Below, in pieces: positions 44,222 through 55,708 of a DNA stretch of 64,000 nt. A program made the translations under genes and the position numbers. Each line of letters starts with the position of its first letter. Positions within the stretch are counted from its first letter, which is position 1. The notes below the pieces were generated by a model that did not search any database, was not told where the DNA came from, and worked only from the letters and a program-made list of their open reading frames with translations. The stretch spans positions 134,416,695 through 134,480,694 of the forward strand of contig CM070904.1 in NCBI GenBank assembly GCA_036417435.1, given 5' to 3'. This DNA is from Inia geoffrensis (Eukaryota; Chordata; Mammalia; Artiodactyla; Iniidae).

Positions 44222-45188
44222 ATTGGGCCACGTTTGCCTTCGGCTCCAGCCATGGCGTCCGGCTGTGCTTGGGCTGCCTGCTGGTGCCGGCCTACACGTA
44301 CTGCGTGGACCGGCGAGAGTGCTTCGGTGAGATCTGTGGGACCGGCCCCCACTCCTTTGCCGCACCTGGCACCACGGGGGCCTCGTGTCCAACCTGCGCT
44401 CGGGCGAGGGCCAGTTGGCGGTGGTGGACAGGGGGCAGGCCGGTGGCATCCTCTACTGCAGTACCTGGAGCCTTCTGGGCAGCCACGTGCAGGTGCTCAG
44501 TGTAGACGAGGGCGCCTCCTTCCTGCCTGGAGAGCTGGTGCTCGCCTTGGCCGGGGCTGCCGTGGGCTGCCAGGGCAGCATTGTGGGCTTTCCGGCCCTG
44601 CCCTCCAGCAGGCTGGAGGATGAGGGGTGCTCCATGGGTACCAGGAACCCCCTCCACCCTCCACACCTCTGCCCTGGGCCCCAGGAACCCCCAGAGGAAG
44701 GAGGGCGCTGGAGAGACCCGAGGGGGCGGGGGGCTGGGTGGGACCAAGGGATGTGAGGATGGCTCTGGTGAGCCTGGCCCAGGGCCTGGGCTTGGGGGGA
44801 ACAGGGGGGCCCGGACCCCTGAGCCCCCGGTCCCACCTTGGCCTTGTCTCAGAGCCCCACGTGGCTGCTGTATTCCCACCTGGTGGGGCGCAGGGCACAG
44901 CTGCACCTGGGCATCATCCTGAGCCGGTTGCCCCTGGACCCCCACAGCTGCCCGGAGCCCTGGGCGATCCACAAGGGCCCCAGTGGCTACTCTGACCTGG
45001 CGTCCATCACGCCCACCCCCGAGACAGCCCTGACCTTCACCTGTCTGTATGAGAGTGGGACCGGGGTCTCCTACGAGGAGATCTCCTTCTGCATGTTCTC
45101 CCTGCAGGAAGTCCTGGGGAACGTTGGGGCGGGCACTAGGCATCCCAGCCTTGGGGACGAGGCTCCGGGGCGCTGCCGGCCTTCCTGA
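44222..45188 (+). pseudogene. NEU4: NEU4 last exon, decayed (sialidase 4 pseudogene)
   Basis: Sialidase 4 normally removes sialic acid from glycolipids and glycoproteins in lysosomal/mitochondrial membranes. After a CCCTGCAG acceptor the exon reads (D)WATFAFGSSHGVRLCLG.. to VDRRECFGEIC..PHSFA, clearly NEU4. At about 44362-44375 the family's next segment (some 12 residues) is mostly missing and the frame changes. Similarity resumes from about 44380 in another frame (SNLRSGEGQLAVVDRGQAGG, later GCQGSIVGFPALPSS). That frame hits TGA at 44754-44756, and the following stretch resembles NEU4 only in a third frame. Similarity returns at 44850 (QSPTWLLYSHLVGRRAQLHL to CLYESG..YEEISF) and runs to TGA at 45186-45188. 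The second catalytic-triad Arg (SRVQ in human) is His here (SHVQ). The Tyr of CLYE remains. Exons 2-3 are not found. A functional enzyme is very unlikely. Confidence 0.88.
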
Positions 45189-45700
45189 TGGGCCTCTGGC
45201 CAGGCCTGGCCCCGGGTGCCCAGGAGGAGCGGGGAGGGGAGCAGGGGCGGAGGATGCTGGGAAGTGGCGGCGTGGGGGCGTCGGCGTGACCCCAGGCCTG
45301 GCCGGGGCTCCAGCCTGGAGAGGCACCTTTGCTCCTTGGCTTCTCCATGGAGGTTCGTGAGCGTGAGTGTTTGTGTGGGACCTCGTTGAATTTCACAGAA
45401 GCTCAGTTGTAACAGTCTCCAAGAAGGGCTGGTCTTTAGGAAGGAGGTGTGCAGCCGGAAGGGAGGGTGGCCTGGATGGCCCAGGGTGGACGGGCGGCTG
45501 GCCCTGCATAGCCTACCCCACCCCCTCCCAAGGCCGACAGCAGGGGCTGGGGGCTGTGGCGGTGGGAGCGTGGCGCCGGGATCCTTCACTGAGCCCGTGG
45601 TGCTTGGTCGCCTGTACCATTTTCCTCTTTCCTCTTGCTCTGCTGGCTTTTTTCTGGCTTATGAACAAGAAATAAAGGGATCCTGCGTGTCTGTCCAGGG
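45189..45700 (+). other. NEU4: NEU4 3' UTR relic with AATAAA
   Basis: Sequence after the ancestral stop; AATAAA stands at 45671-45676 in AAGAAATAAAGG, placed as a NEU4 poly(A) signal would be. Assigned by position only. Confidence 0.45.
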
Positions 45701-45999
45701 CTGTCTCTCCTCAGTTCTTTCCACGTCGAAGCCTGGGGAGGGTCCCCAGTGCTCTAGCCACGTCACTGTGGGGTCTGCCCCCCTTAGCTAGACTCTCCAG
45801 TGCTGGAGGCTGCCAGCCGTGGGGAAGGGGGACAGGCAAAGCCGTCTCTGCACGGCAGCCCCAGATGTGCCTGGTCTGCACTGCCGGCCAGTGGGGCCAG
45901 TGGGGAGCGCGGTGGCTGCCCCTCCCTGGATGGGTCACCTCCCAGGACCAGCCCTCTGTGCCCTTGTGGAAGCACCTTCTTATTTCCTCTTCTTTGTAA

Positions 46000-46180
46000 C
46001 ATCTTCTTTCTGGTTATAAAAATAAAATATGTTCGTTGTAGAAAATTTGGGAAATGTATAAAACTATAAAGAAAAAAGTGACCCACACATATCCTTCTGC
46101 CCACCACAACTATGATTATCTTTTTGGCATTTCTTTCTGATTCCTTGAAGAAATTCTTTTAAAAAAAATATGGCTTCATT
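46000..46180. repeat. Old AT-rich interspersed repeat, second copy
   Basis: GTAGAAAATTTGGGAAATGT..AACTATAAAGAAAAAAGTGA matches the copy at 20907-20950 and then CATTTCTTTCTGATTCC. Confidence 0.5.
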
Positions 46181-46774
46181 TTAGCACGTTATCACCCTCC
46201 CCACCCGCTCTGTTTACGGGCCCCGATGCTCCATGATGAGGACCCTGCAGGGCGACCTTCTGGGGCTGGTCAGTTTCCCCAGTTGCCAGTCATGTGTGAT
46301 GAGCATCTCTGGGGTGTCCCTGGATGGCCCCAGTTTCTGTCACCTCCTTAGCCTGGATTCTGGGACAGCATGACATCTTACACGGTCTTCCCCAAGGGTG
46401 GGGACGTCCAGGAAGGCTCTGGGCAGTGGAGGCCCAAGGGTCCCCAGGGAACTCAGAACAGCCAGTCCCCTGGGAGCCGGGAGACACCCCCCCCCCCGCC
46501 TTATTGCTCTCCTTCACTGTCAGCCGTCCCTGCAGGGGTGGCCACCTTTCAGGGGTCACCACTGGGCTCCAGGCACACCCCCACCTCCAGGCCGCCTCAG
46601 TCCCCCGTAAGGACAGCCCTCCTACCTGGGGCTTTTGGGCAGTGGCTTGAGTCCACTCTTCTGTTTTCAGGTTTAAGCCACAGAAACCAGCAAAGACGGG
46701 CAGGTGGGGCTTTCCAGAGGCCCAGAGGTCACAGGTGTGTACTGCAGTGTCCTGTACTCACTTCCAGACTGGGT

Positions 46775-47115
46775 GATTAGTGTTCCCTAAATTCCACCTG
46801 GAACCTCAGATTGTGACCTATTTGGAAGTAGGGTCTTTGCAGATGTAGTTAAGGTTAGGATTGAGAGGAGACCATCCTGGGTTAGGCTGGGTTCTAAGTC
46901 AGGCAGGAGTGAGTGTCCTTATAAGAGAAAAGGGCCGTCAGGGAGAAGTCATGTGAAGATGGAGCCGGGAACGGAGGGACGTGCCACAGGCCCACGGACA
47001 CCTGGAGCCCCCAGAAGGGAAGAGGCAGGAGGACCCTCCTTGGATCCTGGGGAGGAAGCGCGGCCCTGGGACTCCTTGACGTGGGGCTTCTGGCTCCAGA
47101 ACTGGGAGGTGACAG
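46775..47115 (+). mobile_element. MaLR-like LTR fragment (MLT1 type)
   Basis: GTGACCTATTTGGAAGTAGG, GTCTTTGCAGATGTAGTTAA and GTCCTTATAAGAGAAAAGGG are the MaLR signature phrases in order. Confidence 0.7.
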
Positions 47116-48114
47116 ACACCTGTTACTCAGGCTGCCCTGTTTGTGGAACATCGGGAAAGTGCTGCTGGCCCACCTGGGGGAGGGCCAGCGCCAGCCATGC
47201 GCCAGCCTCTCACTCCTGCACCTGCATCCTGGGCAGGCTCCTCCCGCCACGGGGCTCCCAGCGGGCCAGGGTGAGTCCCCTCCATTGAGCACCCCATGCA
47301 GGCCAGCCGTGGAGTGAGGTCTCCCAAGCGAGCAGAGCTGGCCTTCAGTGACTGGGTCCATCCCAGAGCTGTGGCTTCCTCGGGGGCCCCATCCTGTTTC
47401 CTCATGGTCTAGGCCGCGGCTGAGGGCTCTGGGTTAGGGCTTCCCCAGGTGTGACCCACCCCCAGGCAGGTAGGGAGGCTGTGGGGAGAGTCCCTGGGCT
47501 CAGGGCAGCTCGGGCCCCCTCCTAAGACCGTCCTCACCCACCCCTGAGGCCTGTCGCCACCTGCACCTGCTCTGGCTGGTCCCCGAGGGCTCAGGGCACC
47601 TGGTGCTTGCTGCTGTAGGGGGCAGCTGAGCTAAGGAAGGCCCTCCCCGCTCTCCGGGCCTGGATCCAGCTGCTGGCCTGCAGGGGTCAACCTTGCTGGG
47701 GCCTGTGGCCCTGGCTTCCCTGGTCCTTGGTGACTGTACCTCAAGCAGTGCCCAGCTGTCCAGCCTCCGGGGCCACTGGTCCTCAGGTGCGGCCCAGCCT
47801 GACCCCCCAGGAGCCGCTCCTCTGCCCCCTCCTCCTACTGCCCCCCAGGCTGATCTGACCCCCCAGGCTCTCTGGGATGGCCCTGTGCTCTCCCAGCCTG
47901 TTCCTTCCTTCCTCGGTTCCAACTTGATGGACCAGCCCCTGGGCATTTCCCCAGGCTCTGCCGTGCGCCTGTGGTGCTTCCCCCAGGCCGGGTCGGGCCT
48001 TGCTGGGGGTTCTAGTGCAGACTGCCCGTTGCGTTGTATCCTCTCCAATGCTGTTCCTTTTGTTTCCTTTCCCTGTTTTACTGGACTGGCAGGACCTCCA
48101 AGGAAATGTGAAAC

Positions 48115-48530
48115 AGACGTGATGTCTGGTAGACAGAATACAGGCTCCCGAAGGTGTCGGCATCCTAACCCCCGGAACCTGTGAGTGTGTGATCTTCGTG
48201 AGAAAGGGACCTCGCAGCCGTGATTAAGTTAAGGGTCTTGTGATGGGGGGCTGTCCTGGGTTATCTGGGTGGGCTGGCACTTAGAAGGGGGACAGAGGGT
48301 CAGAGGGGAGAGCCGGTGTTACGATGCTGGGCTTGAGGATGGGCGAGGGGCCTGGAACCAAGGGATGCAGTGACCCCTGGAATCTGGAAAGGCAGCGAGC
48401 AGATTCTCCCCCGGGGCCTCCAAAAGGAACCGGCCCTGAGGACACCGTGACTTTAGCCCAGTGAGACCCATTTCAGAGCTGAAGGGGGATGAGTTTGTGC
48501 TGCTGGAAGCAAGTTAGTTCCAGTGGCCGC
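48115..48530 (+). mobile_element. MaLR-like LTR, second copy
   Basis: AGACAGAATACAGGCTCCCG, CATCCTAACCCCCGGAACCT, GGGACCTCGCAGCCGTGATT and ACACCGTGACTTTAGCCCAG follow the family order. Confidence 0.65.
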
Positions 48531-48714
48531 GGGAGACGCCAACAGGCGACGCTGGCTGCCTAATCCCATTCCAGAGTTTCTGGGACCCGAGTTCCTGAAC
48601 GCTACCCTTCTCACTGGACACTTCTTACTGTATGTTTTCCATCATTTCCTGTCTCTGTGCTTCACTCTTAGACTTTTCTTCCAACTCACTAATTCTGTCT
48701 TTGCCGTGACTGAT

Positions 48715-48980
48715 TGGCTGCAGTCATCGCCTCCCTCCTCTGTCTCTGTCTCTCTGTCTGTCTCTGTCTTTATGTATCTCTGTCTGTCTCTCTCTGTCTG
48801 TCTAGCTTTCCCTCCCTCCCTCCCTCCCCCCCATGTCTCTCTGTCTCTGTCTCTGTTTTTCTGTCTCTCTGGCTTTCCCTCCCTCCCTCCCTCCCCCATC
48901 TGTCTCTGTCTCTGTCTCTCTGGGTCTTCCTCCCTCCCTCCTCCGCACTGTCTCCTCCGTCCCTCTCTCTGCTTCAGTAC
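48715..48980 (+). repeat. Pyrimidine-rich low-complexity tract
   Basis: TCTGTC/TCTCTG units alternate with CCCTCCCTCC runs; two blocks of about 75-95 bp (ending near 48832 and 48899) are themselves near repeats. Confidence 0.85.
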
Positions 48981-49044
48981 TGTGCTCCGTTTCTGTGTGT
49001 GCACAGAGGGGAAAGGATAAAATACTTACAGAAGGTCTCCTGTG

Positions 49045-49160
49045 TGTCACACGCTTTGTGCACTCCATTCCCTTTAATAAGTCAAAGCCCCTGTGAAGCA
49101 GGTATTATGTCCATTTCCCAGATGTGGAAGTTGTGACTCAGCGGCCTGTGCTGATCCCAC
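49045..49160 (+). repeat. MIR-like SINE
   Basis: GTGCACTCCATTCCCTTTAAT, GAAGCAGGTATTATGTCCAT and TTTCCCAGATGTGGAAG, in MIR order. Confidence 0.65.
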
Positions 49161-49717
49161 AGTTCGGGGTAGAGACCAGCTTGCAGTCCATTTGGTGGCT
49201 CCCCCATTGAGTCTTTTGAACGTTTTCCGCTGTGTGTCATTAAAACAATTTCAGTGGCCACAAGTGCTTGTTTTATTTAGTCAACCCAGAGTCGGCCCAC
49301 CCCATTCTGCCCCTAAAGGGACAGCAGCCTGCTCCCCTCCCAAGGTTCATACAAGAGGAAATAAATGGGAACATACATGGACGTGTTTCCCTTTGCACCA
49401 GGGTGAAATAGTCGCATGACTGTGGTGCTGCAGCTGACCGCCCGAGTGCAGCAGTGCTTGGCCGGGCCATGTGCCCTGCGGACGAGGCTCGTCGCTGTGG
49501 TCTGGTGTGGCTCACAGCCATTTCCCTCACCCCAGTGCCCCCAGCTGCAAACCTCCATCCTGGGGTCCATTTCCTGTGGAGTCCAGACAACAACACAGAC
49601 GCCTTTCACGACTCACATCCTAGCTCATGCTTTCTTAGTAACTGCATGATGTGTTCTAGAGCATCGATGTACGTGGGCCAGCCAACATTTCCTTGCTGGG
49701 GACGTTCAGATGGCTTC

Positions 49718-49740
49718 TATTATTATTATTATTATTATTG
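49718..49740 (+). repeat. ATT trinucleotide microsatellite
   Basis: About seven ATT units inside an old LINE-like stretch. Confidence 0.85.
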
Positions 49741-50394
49741 CACTGCAAACAAAGCTGCAGTGCACATCTTTTAACATCTGTCTCTACAAACCAAGACTGA
49801 CTTCTGCAGGATGGATTCTCAACTGTGGTGTGACTGAGCAAAAATCTCTGCAGTTTTTTATTCTAATAGATAACAGCAGGCTATTTTCTTCAAAGGAGTA
49901 GTAATTCACAAGCTATCCATACAAGTGAGAAGGCTGTTTTCTTGCACGCTGTTTGCCTTTTTCCTTTTTCCAGTTTGATGGGTGCACGGAAGCCCGTCCT
50001 GCCCTCCCCAGGTGACCGTGAGCTTGTGCTTGCACCTGTCCTGGTGTGGACCCACGGCGGCGGGTGGCGGTGAGGAGGGGGGCGTGAGCGCGGCGGCCGC
50101 AGCGGAGTCTCAGCCTTCCCGCGGAGCCTGGTCAGTTCCTCACCTCCTTGACGGAAAACAGGGCTCTGCAGGTTCCCGCCGTGGGAACTCCCCACGGCGG
50201 GGTGGGGCGCTTCCCGGGGAGTGTCTGTAACAGGGAAGAAGGGAGAGGTTCTGTGCGCGCAAAGCGGCACCGAGAATGAAACCGTGATGAACGTGGGGTG
50301 GGGCGGGGCCGTGGTCTTCTTTAGTCTGCAAACCCTGTGCCGTCTCTCAAGAGTGTTTGGAAGATGGGAAGGAGGGAGGCTGCCCACAGAGCTA

Positions 50395-50600
50395 TTTTTA
50401 GATGAGATTAACATTTAAATCCGCAGACTTTGAGTAAAGCACGTTATCCTTTATAACGTGGGGGCCTCCCCCAACCAGTTGAAGGCCTTATGAGAAAAGG
50501 CTGAGCTTCCCCAAGGAAGAGGGGATTCTGCCCTTGACAGCTCAGATTCCAGCTGCAGCATCAGCTCGCCCGGCTCTCCAGCCTCTGACTTGCCACAGCT
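50395..50600 (+). repeat. Old LTR-like repeat, copy 2
   Basis: GATGAGATTAACATTTAAAT then CGCAGACTTTGAGTAAAGCA; related to 32690-32900. Confidence 0.5.
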
Positions 50601-50619
50601 GTGGCAATGACCATTCTCT

Positions 50620-51000
50620 ACCCCAGCCCCATTTTCATCTTCCTAAACTGACACTGGCCCCACTGAACACTAACTTCCCAACCCCTCGTCCCCAGCTGTT
50701 GGCACCCTCCATTCTACTTTCTGTCTTTATGATTTGACTACCTAAGTACCTCATATAAGGGAATCATAGGTGTCCATCCCCTTGTGTCTGGCTTATTTCA
50801 CTGAGCATCATGTCCTTAAGGTTCATTCGCAGTGTAGCATGACTCAAAATTTCCTTCCTTTTTGAGGCTGAATAATATTCTGTCACATGGACGGACCACA
50901 TTCTGTTTATCCTTCATCAGTTGATGGACGCGGGTTGCTTCCATCTTGTGGCTACTGTGAATAATGCTGCTATGAATGTGTATGGACAGAATTTTTTACA
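50620..51000 (-). mobile_element. L1 3' fragment, antisense
   Basis: GGCTGAATAATATTCTGTCA, TTATCCTTCATCAGTTGATGG and ACTGTGAATAATGCTGCTAT are the antisense of the L1 3' phrases that appear in sense at 61370-61500. Confidence 0.75.
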
Positions 51001-52018
51001 TTAATGTTTTAAATGGCTGAATAATAGCATTTGATAGTCCATTTTCGGAATTCAGACTGAGATAAAAACAAAAAACAATCATGGATTTTGCCGCCGTGGG
51101 TCGGTGGGACGCTGGTGCGCGCGTGCCTGAGGCCCCGCCCCCCGCACAGGCCCAGCCCTCAGGCCATGCCCTTGGACCAGCCCCATTTTGCCCAAAGGAC
51201 CAACAGGAGCTGAATCTAGAGGCCCTGCGACCCCCACTGGGACCCCTGGCTGGGAGAAGTCAAAGCGGCTGGGGGGCTGTTAGATGTGGCTCTGTGCCCA
51301 CTGGGCAGGCCACCGGGGGCCGGCGCCCCTCGGGGCGGATGTGAGGCTGGGCGCCATCTGCCTGGACGTGTGGGTGCCTTGGCCCAGAGCCTCTTCCTGC
51401 CCGAGGGCCCAGCAGCCGAGCGCCTTGTGATGCTCAGATAACGGGGCCCGAGAAACAGGACTATGGGGAGGTGACACATCTTTCCCCTAAAGTGGCTCTC
51501 GGAGGCGGCCTGGACCTGCGGCGAGCCCAGGGCACCGCAAACCGCGGGAGGCAAGGGCTGTGGGGAGCGCCCCCCCCTGCCCACCCAAGTCGTGAGCTCG
51601 GGAGCCAGGAACACAGGCCACCCCCCAGCAGATGGGGCAGCCCGACCGGGTCGAGGTACAGGACCCCTGGGAAGGGTCCCCCACACCGCCTTGGTCACTC
51701 TCAGGGGGGTCCCCACATTCTGAAGTCTCCAAACACTCAGGAACCTCACTCAGACCATAGAGGCATCCGTCCACATCAGACCACCAACCCACAAGGGCTG
51801 AGAGCCCAGGTGCCACACGGCAGCCCTGCTTCCCTGTTCCCAAGGCTGGGCTCCCTTTGAGACCTGAGCCCCTCTGCTGCCAGGAGCCTTGGCCACAGCG
51901 CCCGCCCCCCCCCCCACCATCCCGCAGGCCTTGTGGGACCTCGGACTCCTATGGTGAGGTGACTGGCCACCCCCACTTCCCAGCACAGCAGCCGGGGACT
52001 GGGAGGGCACAGGTGGCC

Positions 52019-52070
52019 CGAGGGGGTGCCCTGCTGGGCAGAGGGGGTGCCCTGCTGGGCAAAGGGGCTG
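52019..52070 (+). repeat. 22-bp tandem repeat
   Basis: GAGGGGGTGCCCTGCTGGGCA occurs twice in a row (period 22), then a third diverged unit. Confidence 0.8.
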
Positions 52071-53079
52071 CCAGGGTGGGGCTCGGCTAGGGAGCACCTG
52101 GAACCTGGTGGGCTGCTGGGGTCTCAGGCTGGGAACAGGGAGCCCTGAGACCCGCCCTTCCCCTCTCCCCCCTCCCCGATGCTGTGGCTCCCTGAGATGC
52201 ACAGACGCTGATGCAGAGACTGACCCGCTGGAGCGGGTGTGGGCGGGGGGTGGGCGCGACGCCCCACCAGGCTGGTGACACACGCGGCTGGGGCAGAGCA
52301 GGGGAATGGAAAAAGTGAGTGGCGGCAGGCGGCAGGTGGCAGGGGCCGCCTTACGGGAAGGCGGATGCGAAGTGCTGAGTGTCGCTCTCGGTCTCACTTC
52401 TTATCTGAGCGCAGCTGCCAGGGCGGCCGGCACTGCCAGCACACCCGAGGCCACTTCCTTCCCTCCCTGATCTTTCATCTTAAATTTTTTTTTCCAGTAT
52501 CAGTACGAGCTCGTGGTCTTTTAAACTTGCTCAGAGTGTGCGGGGCATCAATGAGATTTTTCATGTGAATTTTGGCAGTTTTGATGCTCAGATTGCCCCC
52601 TTGTCTTTTGACCAGACACCAACCTGGTTCCGTGCTCCGGGGCCGAGTGTCTCCATCCCTCCTGCACACACCTGAGGGCTGGCGGCCGCCCAGGAGCCAG
52701 TTCACCCAGAGTCCGGGCAGGGCCCCTGCTCCTGCCACCCCAGGGGCCTCCCTACCTTTGGCCATCAGGTCCAGCACAGTGAACCCCGTGTGCTTCCTGT
52801 TTCTGCCAGTGCCCCTGGGAGGTGTTGCACAGGTGGGGCTCAGGAGTGAAGGGCAAATGCTCCACTAAGTGCTAAGCAGCCGCTTCCCGGCATCCTTGCC
52901 CAGGGTGTAGTCAAGCTTTCCGAGTTGGCTGGTGAATAGGTGTGGCTGTGATGTGCAGTTTCCTTATTTTGAGTGAAAATAAGCATCCTTTCCCTGTTTA
53001 AGGGACATGTGTGCACATGTGTACAAATGACATGTGGGAGGCATGTGCGTGAACAGTCCGTCATTTCTCTGGCTCACTT

Positions 53080-53990
53080 TTCCATTGCAACTCTGACTTT
53101 GCTGTGTCCCCGACTTTAGACCTTTTTCTATACTTGGAGCATTAGCCTTCTGCGTGATATTGCAAATACTTTCCCCAGTCTCTGCTCATGATGATGTTTT
53201 TGCTGTGCCACAGGGTTTTCCCCAATTTACACAGCTGAATTTCCCCATCTTCTCTTCCATGGCACCTAGGGTGAGCCGGCATCCCTGCCTTCCCTGTAAA
53301 GTTCTGGTAGGTTTTTCTCCTGTGTCTCATAGGGTTGGGATTGATGCAAGCACAGGGTAGGAGGGACGTGTCTACCTTACTATACTGTACTTTCCAAATA
53401 GCTGTGCTGTCCCAGCACCACCTAGGAAAAGTCTATGGTCCCCCACTCATTGGCTCTCCTCCTGCCTTTTCGTGTGCTAACGCCACTGCTTTAATGATCA
53501 TCAGTATTAGATCTGATAAAGCTGCTCTTCTTTCTTTTTCCTTTCCTGGTTTTCTTGGCTGTTACTTGCCTGTTTATTTTTCCAGATGAATTTTACGGTT
53601 GCAGAAATGTGGGTGTTTACAGGGATCGTATTAAATTTGTAGAATTAGGAAGAACTGACGTCTCGATGGCGTCGAGGCATCCTCCCCAGATCACCAGGCC
53701 ACACCGGTACTCCGCTCTCCTCCTGCGGGTTCGTGCTTTTCTCACTAAATCTACGCCTTGGACACGCAGTCTTTTCTGTTGCTGTCATAGGCGGAGTATT
53801 CGCTATCACTTTTTCTTCTAAGTGGTTACCGTTGGATGTATGGAAGCCAGTTACTTCTGGATGTTAATTTTACAGCTGCTCCTGGACTAGATCTTCCTGT
53901 TGCCATAGCAGTTTCCCCACAGAACCTCCTGGGTTTTCCAGGCACAAAAGCCCGTGTCGTCTGCAAGATTCGCCAGCAGTGTTCCCTCCA
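53080..53990 (-). mobile_element. L1 fragment, antisense
   Basis: Phrases such as GTGATATTGCAAATACTTTCC, GGGATCGTATTAAATTTGTA, GGAAGAACTGACGTCTCGAT and GATGTTAATTTTACAGCTGC fit antisense L1; well diverged. Confidence 0.55.
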
Positions 53991-54122
53991 GTGTCCCAGA
54001 CCCGGTGACTCTCCCTCTGCCTGGGACAGTCTCCAGGATGGCAGGCACAGGGTGTGGGCTCGAGGCCTGAGGGGCTGGTGGGGGCTGCTGTGCTCCCGGC
54101 ACCTGTGGGTTTGGACGAGGCT

Positions 54123-54142
54123 CGCTGTGTGTGTGTGTGTGT
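54123..54142 (+). repeat. TG dinucleotide run followed by G8
   Basis: Eight to nine TG units then a G-run at about 54143-54150. Confidence 0.8.
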
Positions 54143-54675
54143 GGGGGGGGCAAGGTTAGAGGTGTCTGTCACGGTAGTCAGGGACAAGAGCCGATGACCT
54201 GTGTGGTGGCAGTGCATCCCCTCCCTGGGGGACTGAACCATCATCCAGTGTGTAGAGGGGAAGGGACTGGATTTCCCCACAGATGCCAGCCCCCCAGCAG
54301 CCTGGCACCTGCTCACTCATAGCCTGCAGCAGCCCACTCACTCGCCTGCCCGCTCCATTCCCCTGCCGGCCTGGTGTGGGGACACGACGTTCAGGCACAG
54401 CTGCGCAGTTGGGGACGTCCTGTGCCAGGTTTGGGGGCAGGGGGCTACGGGACCCAGGGGCATGGAGCCTGGAAAGGGCTTCTGCGGGGGGAGGTGCCAG
54501 GTGGCCCCCCGAAGTCAGAGGGGTTTCAGGCTGTGGGCGTGAATGTGGTGGGGATGGAGAGGAGGGGCCTTGGAGGGCCAGCGTGTTTCTGGGATAGCGA
54601 GGGCCAGGCCGGACAGGCTGGCGCATCCTCCTTCTTCAGGCCGGTGTCCAACGAGTGAGCAGGAAAACTCGGCGC

Positions 54676-54882
54676 CTTTTTTTTTTTTTTTTTTTTTTTT
54701 GGCCTCTCACTGCTGTGGCCTCCCCCGCTGCGGAGCACAGGCTCCGGATGCACAGGCTCAGTGGCCATGGCTCACGGGCCCAGACGCTCCGCGGCATGTG
54801 GGATCTTCCCGGACCGGGGCAAGAACCCGCGCCCCCTGCAACGGCAGGCAGACTGTCAACCACTGCGCCACCAGGGAAGCCC
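54676..54882 (-). repeat. CHR-2-like SINE downstream of PDCD1
   Basis: T-run, GGCCTCTCACTGCTGTGGCC to CACCAGGGAAGCC. Flanks CTCGGCGCCTTTTTT and CTCGGTGCCTTTCTT are the target duplication. It lacks the GCGGTACGCG tail segment of other copies. Confidence 0.9.
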
Positions 54883-54894
54883 TCGGTGCCTTTC

Positions 54895-55708
54895 TTAGAG
54901 TTTTCATCACTCTTTAATTACAGTGTAACAGAGCAAGGAAGTGTGCATGGACCCCTAGATGGGACACGTGCCTCGGAGCCCCCCACACCCAGCTGCCCCG
55001 GACGTGTGTGTGCAGGCCACGGAGAGTGGTGGCTCCGTCGGAGGGGCCCCTGCTGAGGGGGCCCCCGCACCTGCCCCAGTGCCCTGGAGGGAGCCCGGCA
55101 GAGACCCCTTTAAGTAGCATCGTGAATGGGCGCCAGAGAAGTGGGGATACACAGGGGACACCAGGGCCCCCAGGATGGCCTCGGTGGGGTGACTCCAGCT
55201 CTGCCAGCTCCCTTCATTGCCTGTTTCCTGGGCTGCATGACGGGCCTGGGCACACGTGAGGGTGGAGGGGCCCCACCGCCACCAGAAGCTCTCTTCCAGG
55301 CCTGGGGGAACACGAGGCCCCAGGGGAGCCCTGACCTTGTGCATTTCCCTGTGTGCCCCTCGAGGGATCCGTGCTGGACCTACCAGGCCTGCTCCAAGGC
55401 GGAGTCTTCAACCAGGACCCGCGGGCCGCTATGTCCAGGCACCAGGCCCTCCTGGGAGGCAGCTGGCGTGTGTAGGAGGGAGGCTCTGGCCAGCTCAGCC
55501 TAAGACTGGGTCTGGAGTCCGGGGTGAGACTCCTTCCCCTGCACATGGAGCCGAGCAGGGCTGGCAGGTGCTGGCAGGGGTGGGCGTGGTCACCCTTGGA
55601 CAGGCTCACCTCCTGGGCGGCCCTACCACTCTGTGCTCTTCCAGGGAAAGTGTCCCCCCCGGTTCTTGGCGGAGGGTCTGAAGGACTCGGGCCAGCCGAG
55701 GAAGCCGG
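54895..55708 (-). other. PDCD1: PDCD1 3' UTR (inferred)
   Basis: No AATAAA was seen on the minus strand downstream of the stop. An ATTAAA variant reads on the minus strand at 54918-54913, about 0.8 kb past the stop and just before a CHR-type SINE. That gives a UTR of about 0.8 kb. Tentative. Confidence 0.35.
54913..54918 (-). terminator. ATTAAA polyadenylation signal candidate for PDCD1
   Basis: Plus strand TTTAAT; the common variant hexamer in the right orientation and about 0.8 kb beyond the PDCD1 stop. Confidence 0.35.

Larger units (their letters stand above)
45700..54890. other. Intergenic region between NEU4 relic (+) and PDCD1 (-)
   Basis: 9.2 kb with no supported gene. Holds MaLR-like LTRs (46775-47115, 48115-48530), a long CT-rich tract (48715-48980), a MIR (49045-49160), an ATT run (49718-49740), L1 antisense fragments (50620-51000, 53080-53990), a 22-bp tandem repeat near 52019, and a TG run (54123-54142). 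Confidence 0.55.

Noticed and set aside
44292..45326. 344-codon minus-strand frame opposite the NEU4 relic
   Set aside because: Antisense shadow of GC-rich NEU4 coding sequence; no recognisable protein.
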